The notes beneath the pieces were generated by a model. The model saw only the letters and a list, made by a program, of their open reading frames with translations, was not told the DNA's origin and made no database searches. Made by a program: the position numbers and the translations under genes. A DNA stretch of 30,123 nt from CBDATB01 sp965199745 (GTDB lineage: Bacteria; Bacteroidota; Bacteroidia; Cytophagales; Flammeovirgaceae): assembly GCA_965199745.1 (NCBI GenBank), contig CBDATB010000004.1, positions 1-30,123 of the forward strand, given 5' to 3'. Shown piece after piece: positions 23,197-30,123 of the stretch (positions within the stretch are counted from its first letter, which is position 1; each line of letters begins with the position of its first letter).

Positions 23197-24996
23197 TTAG
23201 ATTTTATAACGCAGAATAATAAAAGTAATACATACAATAGCATAAATGATAGTTAGCGGGAAGCCAACTCTAAAGAAGTCCTTTGTCGTATAGCTTCCCG
23301 GACCGTAAACCATCCAGTTGGTTTGGTAGCTGATAGGGCTGATAAAAGCAGCGGAAGCAGCAAATGCGATAGCTACAAAGAAAGGAGTACTATTTAGCAA
23401 AGATAAATCTGTGATAAGAGAATAGGCAATGGGAAATACCATAGATACTGCTGCTACGTTAGTAATAAAAGAACTGAGCAAAACAGTCAGTACAAATAAA
23501 CCAATAAGCATTCCGACAGCACCGAACGGCTCTAAAGTATTGGTAAAATAACCGGCTATAACATCGGCAGCCCCCGAATCGATAAGTGCGCTACTGATGT
23601 TGAGTGTACAACCCAAAACAATCACCAAATCAATATCGAGTTCTTTTCTGAAGTCTTCCACTTTGAATAAGCTAAAGGCGAATAAAAAAGTGAAAATAGT
23701 TAGTACGCCAGTAAATAGGGAAAAAATACCGCAAAAACCACAGATGACAACTCCGATAAAAACACCTGGGAAAGACTTCAGCTGGGTTCGGCTGGGCACA
23801 TTGGTTTCTTTTTTATTTTTAGCAAATGTTGAAAGAATATACACATCGCGCGCATAGGTTTTATTTTCTAAGAAAGCTTCTGTAACCGACATTAATAGCA
23901 AATCTCCGTGGTTTATGTTGAGTTCTTCAATTTTTCCACTAAGTTTTGCACCATTGCGATGGATAGCTATAATTCTTGCTGAATCGCTATTGTAGTAGGT
24001 ATTTTTTACTTGCATGCCCGCAATAGCAGAGTTATCCGGTACTACAGCCTCGATAATTTTGGGCTGTTCTTCATGCTGTTGTAATGTCAGTCCTACACCG
24101 TGCAAAACCAAATTCATTATAGTTTCCGATTTACCCATAAAAATAAGTATATCGCCGCCTACAATAACTTCATCATTTTCAAAACTGGTTTTGTGTTCTC
24201 CGTTTTCTTTATGTATTTCTATCAAATAAACACCCTCTAAAGCTAACAAACCGGCTGTTCGTATGCTTTGCCCGTCTATTTTAGAGCCTTTTTCGACGCA
24301 AACCTCAAATACATATTCCGGTGCTTTTGCTTTAACGATATCGTCAAATGCATCTTTGCGTTCAGGAAGTAGCCGGTAGCCTAGTGTGTATATGTATATA
24401 AGGCCTGAAATGGTCACCAGTATGCCTAAATAAAGGAAATCCGTAAAATGTAGTGATGGAAGATTATTTTCATACAAAAAACCGTTCAACACTAAATTCG
24501 TTGAGGTGCCTATCAGGGTAATCATACCACCCAGGATAGTAAAATAAGATAAAGGAATGAGTAGTTTGGAGGGATGTACGCCATACTTTTTACTCCAGTT
24601 ATACACATAGGGCGTCATGATAGCTACAATAGGTGTATTATTTAGGCAAGATGAAAGAAAACTCACGAAGCCCCCCATTCTCCATAAAAACCCCTTACTT
24701 GTTTTTGCCTTGCTAAATATTCTATCTAAAAGCACATCGAGCTGATAGTTTTTGCGCAGGGCAGAAGTAATCAGTATAAGTAAGATGATAGTAACAATGG
24801 AGCGATTGCTAAAATTGGACAAGAATTTTGCAGGTGTAATAATACCGAGTAAAATAAAGATAACCGTACTTGAGAGTAGGACAGCCGAAGGACGAAGAAA
24901 ATCTTTGTATAGAGCAATAATAATGAATACAATGACACTGAGAACAATCCACTTGTGGTGTCCCGTGTTTAATACTTGTATGAAGTATAATACCAT
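23197..24996 (-). CDS. SLC13-family (DASS) anion permease with central RCK_C domains
   Basis: The 599-residue product is a divalent-anion:Na+ symporter-type permease. The N-terminal half carries about six membrane helices, with the SNT-like signature SSCLNNTPIVAIMTPYV near residue 115 and GGMITLIGTSTNLVLNG near 155. A soluble centre (about 215-390) resembles two TrkA_C/RCK_C domains (EVCVEKGSKIDGQSIRTAGL, then AVVPDNSAIAGMQV). The C-terminal helices include LSSFITNVAAVSMVFPIAY. This layout is seen in sulfate- or dicarboxylate-type transporters of algae and bacteria; the substrate here is not decided by the sequence. It is 36 bases after a TauE/SafE permease gene on the same strand. Confidence 0.85.
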   Translation of the reverse strand: MVLYFIQVLNTGHHKWIVLSVIVFIIIALYKDFLRPSAVLLSSTVIFILLGIITPAKFLSNFSNRSIVTIILLILITSALRKNYQLDVLLDRIFSKAKTSKGFLWRMGGFVSFLSSCLNNTPIVAIMTPYVYNWSKKYGVHPSKLLIPLSYFTILGGMITLIGTSTNLVLNGFLYENNLPSLHFTDFLYLGILVTISGLIYIYTLGYRLLPERKDAFDDIVKAKAPEYVFEVCVEKGSKIDGQSIRTAGLLALEGVYLIEIHKENGEHKTSFENDEVIVGGDILIFMGKSETIMNLVLHGVGLTLQQHEEQPKIIEAVVPDNSAIAGMQVKNTYYNSDSARIIAIHRNGAKLSGKIEELNINHGDLLLMSVTEAFLENKTYARDVYILSTFAKNKKETNVPSRTQLKSFPGVFIGVVICGFCGIFSLFTGVLTIFTFLFAFSLFKVEDFRKELDIDLVIVLGCTLNISSALIDSGAADVIAGYFTNTLEPFGAVGMLIGLFVLTVLLSSFITNVAAVSMVFPIAYSLITDLSLLNSTPFFVAIAFAASAAFISPISYQTNWMVYGPGSYTTKDFFRVGFPLTIIYAIVCITFIILRYKI

Positions 24997-25032
24997 GTTG
25001 CTTCAGCGCAATTTTAATGCTTTATTTTCAGT

Positions 25033-25815
25033 TCAAATAATATCATTCAGTGGGGCAAACATTTTTATAATAGAAAGGACTATCATCACAATTAATAAAA
25101 ATTTGATAATTTTATTTGCCTCAGGGTGATCACTAGCAAGCCTACTGGCTATTTTAGCCCCGATAAGTTGCCCGGTGGCTAGCCATATTCCTAACAGCCA
25201 GTTGACTTGTTCATTGATAACAAAGATAATAAAAGCAGGTATTGTATATGATAATATGATGACCATTTTTATTGCATTACTTCTGATGAGCGATACCTTG
25301 GCTACCTTGGCTAGTGCCACAATAATAATAAGTCCTGCTCCGACCTGTACAAATCCACCGTAAAACCCAATGCCTAGAAAAACAATAAAATTCAAATACC
25401 TGTTTATCGGTTTTTTTTGGTTCAACACGGTAGTTGTCTTACTTTTAGGCTTATAAAGAATGGTAAAGAGTATGAAAATCATCACTATGCCAATGGCTTT
25501 CTCTAGTATTTCTCTATTGAGGTCAACGGCTATTAATGCGCCAGCAGCTGCTCCGATTAGGGAAGGAATAACAAAGGGGAGGCTTTCGCCAATACGAAAT
25601 AATCCACTTTTTTTAAAATCAAGTGCGCCTGTGAGGCTTTGTGCTAAAATGCCCAAGCGATTGGTTCCATTGGCAACACTAAGTGGTGTGTCGAAAAAAA
25701 TCATTACAGATAGGGTAAATACTGATGCTCCTCCTGCCAGTGTATTAACGATACCTGCACTCATACCAGCCGCCAAATATAAGACGTAAGGAAGGTATTC
25801 ATGTGTAATGTTCAT
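25033..25815 (-). CDS. TauE/SafE-family anion permease
   Basis: The 260-residue protein has about eight hydrophobic segments and the TauE/SafE duplicated signatures: AAGMSAGIVNTLAGGASVF near the start, with TNRLGILAQSLTGALDFKKSG, and GFYGGFVQVGAGLIIIVAL in the second half, followed by SNAIKMVII. The family exports or imports sulfite, sulfoacetate and similar anions. The pairing with an SLC13-type gene hints at sulfur-anion handling, but that is inferred from context only. Start ATG and length are typical. Confidence 0.85.
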   Translation of the reverse strand: MNITHEYLPYVLYLAAGMSAGIVNTLAGGASVFTLSVMIFFDTPLSVANGTNRLGILAQSLTGALDFKKSGLFRIGESLPFVIPSLIGAAAGALIAVDLNREILEKAIGIVMIFILFTILYKPKSKTTTVLNQKKPINRYLNFIVFLGIGFYGGFVQVGAGLIIIVALAKVAKVSLIRSNAIKMVIILSYTIPAFIIFVINEQVNWLLGIWLATGQLIGAKIASRLASDHPEANKIIKFLLIVMIVLSIIKMFAPLNDII

Positions 25816-25870
25816 AAATGCGCAGTTGCCCTTGAATAACTTTTCTATAAATCAGCTAAGGTATGATTGA

Positions 25871-26161
25871 TCATTGATGATTTTTTTCCACTTGTCTTAA
25901 AAATTTTTCTAGTACTGCGTTGATAACACTATGTGTTTGTTCAATGCTATTTTTTTTGGCAATGGCTTCAATGCCTTCATAAATTTCCGCCTGTATTTTC
26001 GCAGAGATATACGTGGTAAATTTATTTTGAGATTTCATTATGTCGATGTCATAGGTGTTGGGAAATATTTCCATCTCTCCCCATTGAGGTAATAGTTCAG
26101 ACCGTTTTTTTTTTTTCATATTTTTCCTAACAGCTTTAGCAATTATATCAGATTTATTCAT
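25871..26161 (-). CDS. Small ParA partner with ribbon-helix-helix-like C-terminus
   Basis: The 96-residue product has a basic N-terminus (AVRKNMKKKKRSELL) and a C-terminal stretch KFTTYISAKIQAEIYEGIEA, then KKNSIEQTHSVINAVLEKFL, that fits the strand-helix-helix of ribbon-helix-helix DNA-binding proteins. It is 52 bases after a parA-type gene on the same strand. Small RHH proteins act as centromere-binding partners and autorepressors of ParA (ParG-like). The assignment rests on context and pattern, not on a specific family match. Confidence 0.55.
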   Translation of the reverse strand: MNKSDIIAKAVRKNMKKKKRSELLPQWGEMEIFPNTYDIDIMKSQNKFTTYISAKIQAEIYEGIEAIAKKNSIEQTHSVINAVLEKFLRQVEKNHQ

Positions 26162-26213
26162 AGCTTTTTTTGTTTATATTTTTCTGCGAACAAATATTAT
26201 TATCTAGTGGTGA

Positions 26214-26945
26214 TTATGACATACATTTTGTGATAAATTCGTCGAAGTATTTGTTAAACTCATCATCTTTAAGGCTAGGATCAGTAATATCTTTATAGGT
26301 CGATATATATCTTTTATATCTTACTAAGTTGGATATAGGAGAATAGAAAAATTTAATATTTGGTACCTGCTTTATCTTCTCTATCAGGTCATATTCTCTA
26401 GTTCTATCGCGTTTATTAATGACACAATATACCTCTAATGGAAACCCCATTTCTTCTTTTTCTGCTCTGATTCCCGGTAGTGACTCTAAAAAGCTATAGG
26501 TAGCATTGGCATCCAACAGGCTGCCAACAACTGGTACAATTAATATATCAGAAGTGAGTATGCTGTAATAAATTTCGTTTCCTCTCATTTTTCCGGGAAC
26601 GTCTATCAGAATAATATCATACTTTTTTTCGGCTAATGCAATGGCTTTTTGAAAGTTTATTTCAGCCCTAGGCTGATGCCACTCGAACCAAATGACATCA
26701 TAAGGTTTTTTGTCAATTTTCCTTTCTTTCCTTTCTTGTTTGAAAATTTCTTTGATAGATTTTTGTGGGTCTGAATCGATCACTAATACACTTTTGTCAG
26801 TTCTATTATGTATGCTAGCAGCAGTTAGCATTAACAGTGTACTTTTACCCACCCCGCCTTTTTGCGTTGCAAAAGAGATGATTTTTGCGCTCATAGTTTT
26901 TGTATTGTTTAAAGATGTAGTTTTGGTCATAATAGTTTTTCTCAT
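26214..26945 (-). CDS. ParA/Soj-family partition ATPase
   Basis: ParA proteins use ATP to position plasmids or other cargo on the nucleoid. The product has the deviant Walker A KGGVGKS (in ISFATQKGGVGKSTLLML), with its signature lysine, Walker A' VLVIDSDPQKS, and Walker B DIILIDVPGKM. The longest frame has 243 residues; the ATG at 26894 (MSAKIISFATQ) would give 226 and is closest to the usual ParA start, while 26930 is another option. There is no N-terminal DNA-binding domain, so it is a small type Ib-like ParA, which fits the RHH-like partner. The location beside ftsY suggests plasmid- or element-derived genes in the chromosome. Confidence 0.85.
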   Translation of the reverse strand: MRKTIMTKTTSLNNTKTMSAKIISFATQKGGVGKSTLLMLTAASIHNRTDKSVLVIDSDPQKSIKEIFKQERKERKIDKKPYDVIWFEWHQPRAEINFQKAIALAEKKYDIILIDVPGKMRGNEIYYSILTSDILIVPVVGSLLDANATYSFLESLPGIRAEKEEMGFPLEVYCVINKRDRTREYDLIEKIKQVPNIKFFYSPISNLVRYKRYISTYKDITDPSLKDDEFNKYFDEFITKCMS

Positions 26946-26992
26946 TTAAGTTTCTTTTCGAGGAGCTAATATATAGGTTTTAGTTTTACATA

Positions 26993-27000
26993 CAAAAATA
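26993..27000 (-). promoter_or_regulatory. Candidate -7 element for the parA operon
   Basis: Read on the minus strand, TATTTTTG is a perfect TAnnTTTG, 48 bases before the longest parA start. The standard -33 position falls on the inverted repeat at 27009-27025. Confidence 0.45.
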
Positions 27001-27008
27001 AATCTTTT

Positions 27009-27025
27009 ACAGTACACTATACTGT
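27009..27025. promoter_or_regulatory. Operator-like inverted repeat between parA and ftsY
   Basis: ACAGTA (27009-27014) and TACTGT (27020-27025) form a perfect 6-base inverted repeat around CACTA. It lies between the divergent -7 boxes at 26993-27000 (minus) and 27040-27047 (plus), where the -33 regions should be. A repressor bound here could block both promoters. The small RHH-like partner of ParA is the natural candidate (inference). Confidence 0.45.
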
Positions 27026-27039
27026 CATTGGCTTATGCC

Positions 27040-27047
27040 TATATTTG
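27040..27047 (+). promoter_or_regulatory. Candidate -7 element for ftsY
   Basis: TATATTTG matches TAnnTTTG perfectly and lies 58 bases before the ftsY ATG. No good TTTG is seen 19 bases upstream; that position is taken by the inverted repeat. Confidence 0.45.
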
Positions 27048-27105
27048 CGCTTTCTCTTCCCTGACGGGAAAACACTAAACTAATTTAACTTTTAGTCATT
27101 ACTTT

Positions 27106-28074
27106 ATGGGAATTTTAAAAAAAATATTTTCCGGCAGTAAAGAAGAAACTCTTGAAAAAGGTTTGAAAAAAACCAAACAGCTTATATTCACTAAAATTGG
27201 TCGGATGATTTTAGGAAAAACTAGTATTGATGAAGAAGTATTAGATGAGCTTGAAAATATTCTTATCAACTCAGACGTGGGAGTAGGTACTACACTCAAA
27301 ATTATACAAAGTATAGAAACGCGAGTTGCTAAAGATAAATACATGAATGCAGCCGAATTGCATCATATTCTTCGCCAACAGGTAGGGGATTTACTGATAG
27401 TTGGACAAGAAACAGGCCTTAAATCTTCCGAAATTTCCGATGATGTAAAGCCCTATGTTATATTAGTAGTGGGTGTTAATGGTGTTGGAAAGACCACTAC
27501 TGTTGGTAAACTTGCCGCCCGCTTTAAGCAACAGGGCAAGCCAGTGGTGTTGGGTGCTGCCGATACTTTTCGCGCTGCTGCCGTCGACCAGCTCAAGTGC
27601 TGGGGTGATAGGGTAGGAGTCCCCGTGGTATCGCACGGCATGAATACCGACCCTGCCTCAGTAGCTTTTGACGCTGTCAAACAAGGTGTTGACAATCGCG
27701 CTGATGTGGTAATTGTCGATACTGCCGGAAGGCTACATACTAAAATTAACCTCATGAACGAGCTATCAAAAATAAGAAGAGTTATACAAAAATTAATACC
27801 TAGTGCACCGCATGAAGTACTTTTGGTACTTGATGCCAGTACGGGGCAAAATGCTGTGATCCAGGCAAGAGAGTTTACTAAAGCAACTCAAGTAACAGCT
27901 TTAGCTATTACTAAACTTGACGGCACTGCCAAAGCAGGGGTAGTGTTGGGTATTTGCGATGAATTCAAAATTCCTGTGAAATATATTGGCTTGGGCGAAA
28001 AAGTACAGGATCTACAAAATTTTGATAAGAAAATATTTGTTGAATCTCTTTTTGGTAGAGCAACAGATATGTGA
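27106..28074 (+). CDS. ftsY: Signal recognition particle receptor FtsY
   Basis: FtsY is the SRP GTPase receptor that docks ribosome-nascent-chain complexes at the inner membrane. The 322-residue product contains only the NG domain, with a short basic N-terminus instead of the acidic A domain, as in other Bacteroidota. Motifs are G1 VVGVNGVGKTTT near residue 125, the DTFRAAAVDQL insertion-box lead, DTAGRLHTK (G3) near 205, and TKLDGTAKAG (G4) near 270, followed by KYIGLGEKVQDLQNF. It is transcribed away from parA. Length and motifs are complete. Confidence 0.95.
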   Translation: MGILKKIFSGSKEETLEKGLKKTKQLIFTKIGRMILGKTSIDEEVLDELENILINSDVGVGTTLKIIQSIETRVAKDKYMNAAELHHILRQQVGDLLIVGQETGLKSSEISDDVKPYVILVVGVNGVGKTTTVGKLAARFKQQGKPVVLGAADTFRAAAVDQLKCWGDRVGVPVVSHGMNTDPASVAFDAVKQGVDNRADVVIVDTAGRLHTKINLMNELSKIRRVIQKLIPSAPHEVLLVLDASTGQNAVIQAREFTKATQVTALAITKLDGTAKAGVVLGICDEFKIPVKYIGLGEKVQDLQNFDKKIFVESLFGRATDM

Positions 28075-28091
28075 GGTAATCTGTAGTATTT

Positions 28092-28523
28092 TCAGTCGTG
28101 TTTTGATATTTTAATATGTCTGCTATTGTCGTTTAAAAAAGATAAATGAATGTGCAGGCATTTATCGGGCAGTAGCAAGCTAACTTTTGTCGGCCATTCG
28201 ATAAGGCAATAGCCACCCGAGAATAAATATTCTTCGCAGCCTATGTCTATCGCTTCTGAAAGATCTTTTATTCTGTAAAAGTCAAAGTGATATATCGACC
28301 CGTTTAGCGGCGAATAGTATTCGTTAACAATAGCAAAGGTAGGACTACTAACATTGTCTTTTACACCAAACACGTTGCAAATAGCACGAATAAGCGTTGT
28401 TTTTCCCACTGCCATTTCTCCTTCAAATACCCAGATTTTTTCTCCTTTCCCAAAGTCTGCTATAGCCATGGCTATGTCTTTCAGAGTACTTACCTCTTGG
28501 CAGATAAAGTCAATTGTTTGCAT
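28092..28523 (-). CDS. tsaE: tRNA threonylcarbamoyladenosine biosynthesis ATPase TsaE
   Basis: TsaE works with TsaB and TsaD in making the t6A37 base of ANN-decoding tRNAs. The 143-residue product shows Walker A GEMAVGKTTLIRAI near residues 35-48, the conserved SSPTFAIVNEY near 59-69, HFDFYRIKD near 79-87, and LIEWP near 106-110. All are TsaE hallmarks and the length is normal. It follows prfB on the same strand (43 bases) and converges on ftsY. Confidence 0.93.
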   Translation of the reverse strand: MQTIDFICQEVSTLKDIAMAIADFGKGEKIWVFEGEMAVGKTTLIRAICNVFGVKDNVSSPTFAIVNEYYSPLNGSIYHFDFYRIKDLSEAIDIGCEEYLFSGGYCLIEWPTKVSLLLPDKCLHIHLSFLNDNSRHIKISKHD

Positions 28524-28566
28524 CGTTCATTAAAAGGGGCTGTATAGTACTCGGTACCAAAAAATG

Positions 28567-29641
28567 TCATTGACTCATCAAATAAGCCTTAATGAATGCA
28601 TCGAGTTTGCCATTCATCACCGATTGTACGTCTGAAGTTTCAGCATTTGTTCGCGTGTCTTTGACTAGCTTGTAAGGGTGCATAACATAATTACGAATCT
28701 GTGAACCAAAGTTTATTTTCTTCTTTGACCGTTCAATTTTATCTCTTTCTGCATGGTGTTTTGACAGCTCAAGGTGGTATAGTTTCGATCGTAGCATTTT
28801 TAGGGCTTTTTCTTTATTTTGTAGCTGTGAGCGTGCTTGTTGGCATTCAATAACGATTCCTGTGGGTACATGCTTGAGGCGTACTGCGGTTTCTACTTTG
28901 TTCACATTTTGCCCGCCCGCACCTCCCGAACGAAAAGTATCCCAAGTAATATCGACGGGATTAATAGCTATTTTGATGGTATCGTCAACAGCGGGGTATA
29001 CGTATACCGAGGCAAAAGAAGTATGTCTTTTAGCACCTGAATCAAAAGGAGAAATTCTGACTAGCCGATGTACGCCTGTTTCTGACTTGAGGTAGCCGTA
29101 GGCATCATCGCCACTAATTTCTAGCGTTGCTGATTTAATACCTGCCACCTCGCCGCTCTGGTAGTTTATCTGCTTAAGTGTATAATGTTTTGATTCTGCC
29201 CACATGGTGTACATGCGTAAGAGCATCATCGCCCAGTCTTGGCTCTCTGTGCCGCCTGCACCGGGGTTAATTTCCAGTAGCGCATCCAAATGGTCTTCTT
29301 CTTGGTTGAGCATTTTTTTCAGTTCCAATGCTTGAATGGCCGATTCGGTATGAGCTGTTTCTCGGATGAGTTCTTCCAAGTCAGTTTCTCCTTCACGGTG
29401 AAATTCAAAAAGAATCTCTAAGTCTTCACAAAGACTTTGGACTTGCTCAAAGGCTTTTACCCATTTTTTTTGTTGCTTAATATTTTTCAGTACTTGTTCT
29501 GCTTTTTCGGGTTCAAGCCAGAAATTCGACTCGGCAGTAGTATGCTCTAGTTGCTTGATGGTTTCTCTTCTACTATCGTAGTCAAAGATACCTCCTCAAG
29601 GCTGTTACTCTTGCCTTTAAATCTTTTAATTGTGAAATCAT
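28567..29641 (-). CDS. prfB: Peptide chain release factor 2, with programmed +1 frameshift
   Basis: RF2 releases peptides at UGA and UAA. The gene starts at ATG 29641 and reads 19 codons (MISQLKDLKARVTALRRYL), then an in-frame TGA at 29584-29582. A +1 shift resumes at GAC (29583), giving DYDSRR and on to 28567, about 357 residues, the usual RF2 length. The body has the catalytic GGQ in RSGGAGGQNVNKVETAV and the stop-codon-reading region around SPFDSGAKRHTSF. An internal ATG at 29379 would give a truncated protein and is not the start. Expression is thereby autoregulated by RF2 supply. tsaE follows. Confidence 0.93.
29582..29596 (-). promoter_or_regulatory. prfB +1 frameshift signal
   Basis: On the minus strand the sequence reads AGGAGG TAT CTT TGA C. 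A Shine-Dalgarno-like AGGAGG is three bases before the CTT slip codon, with TGA next and C as the weak termination context, the same geometry as in Escherichia coli prfB. It shows that the anti-Shine-Dalgarno interaction is used here even though most genes in the window lack such sites. Confidence 0.9.
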
Positions 29642-29711
29642 GGAGCTTAGTTAAGGATTGAATAGCTAAAAATTTTTCAAAAGTAGAAGAAAAATAATTG
29701 TTTATTTTTGC

Positions 29712-30123
29712 TTATTTTTTATCTTCTAAACTATACTTTTTCAGTATTTGTTGCCAAGAATCTTTATTGATTTTATCGACTATTTCCGGATTGATCTTTT
29801 TAAAAAAACGGCTGTTTCTGGGCATGATGAAGCTGAAATATTGGCGATTGAAAGTTATGGGTAGTACCTTGATTTTTTGTCCCAACTGATATTTTTCTAC
29901 CATATAGTTCATTACCGATTTATCAAAAACAAACACATCTACTTTGTTTTCGGCCAGTGAAAGTAAGCCCTCGAGAGGCGTATCGAAGGAATTGTTTGGT
30001 TTGATATTGTGATTGATGAGATAATCTTCGCTCCCCGAACTCTTTACCGTAGCTATTTTGCCCATTTTCTTTAAATCACCCAAATACCTGATGTTGGTTT
30101 CCAGGTTGTTGATAGTGAGCCTA
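29712..30123 (-). CDS. Periplasmic solute-binding protein (SBP_bac_3-like), C-terminal part
   Basis: The frame is open to the right edge of the window, so the visible 136 residues are the C-terminal portion of a longer protein. The order LGDLKKMGKIATVKSSGSE, then SLAENKVDVFVFDKSVMNYMV and ITFNRQYFSFIMPRNSRFFKKINPEIVDKIN, follows the second lobe of family 3 amino-acid-type solute-binding proteins (also found in MltF and ionotropic-receptor-like proteins). The ligand cannot be deduced. It lies 70 bases upstream of prfB on the same strand. Confidence 0.75.
   Translation of the reverse strand, partial: RLTINNLETNIRYLGDLKKMGKIATVKSSGSEDYLINHNIKPNNSFDTPLEGLLSLAENKVDVFVFDKSVMNYMVEKYQLGQKIKVLPITFNRQYFSFIMPRNSRFFKKINPEIVDKINKDSWQQILKKYSLEDKK

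Noticed and set aside
28567..29379. Short prfB starting at the internal ATG 29379
   Set aside because: The upstream frame with the classic frameshift site restores the normal RF2 length and N-terminus.
1..30123. tRNA genes, rRNA genes, CRISPR arrays or complete insertion sequences
   Set aside because: None was recognised by eye on either strand; no regularly spaced repeats and no intact transposase are present.

Overview
The window looks like a chromosome segment from a member of the Bacteroidota. The reasons are promoter-like TAnnTTTG -7 elements, weak Shine-Dalgarno signals before most genes, Bacteroidota-style TonB, LolA and FtsK proteins, and a Bacteroidota-type tyrosine recombinase remnant. 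Many genes are broken, so the genome may be decaying, as in host-associated Cytophagales. The species cannot be settled from the sequence alone.

Bases 1 to about 8,900 form an AT-rich accessory (defence-type) island. It starts with the end of a WYL-domain regulator and a large GmrSD-like (DUF262 plus DUF1524) nuclease carrying an extra N-terminal domain. Next is a tight five-gene cassette (3143-5628): a 75-residue Asp-box protein, a stripped-down DnaB-type ATPase, a stripped-down DnaE-type polymerase core without its catalytic aspartates, a broken protein resembling the uracil-DNA-glycosylase superfamily, and a 70-residue protein resembling only region 2 of a sigma-70 factor. This run of miniature relatives of helicase, polymerase and sigma factor is the most unusual thing in the window. 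A probable structured small RNA with its own promoter and terminator follows (about 5870-6031), then a PDDEXK_4-type nuclease overlapped by a small partner gene. The island ends in debris: an N-terminal scrap of HsdM, an unidentified relic and a truncated integrase relic, directly before rsmA.

Bases 8,900 to 15,250 hold intact rsmA and dut, then five consecutive broken genes: a sugar nucleotidyltransferase, a coiled-coil lipoprotein, two exported or conserved proteins, and an Ntn-hydrolase-like protein with a C-terminal sandwich domain. Several breaks lie in A or T homopolymers, and at least two are in-frame nonsense codons.

Bases 15,400 to 27,000 are almost all on the minus strand. They hold ftsK-lolA, two tandem near-duplicate tonB genes each ending in a long perfect hairpin, a small PAP2-like membrane protein with glutamate formimidoyltransferase, a PEGA-like lipoprotein, an SLC13-type permease with a TauE/SafE permease, and a ParA ATPase with a small ribbon-helix-helix-like partner. 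Bases 27,000 to the end hold ftsY (plus), then tsaE, prfB with a textbook programmed +1 frameshift, and the end of a periplasmic solute-binding protein (all minus).
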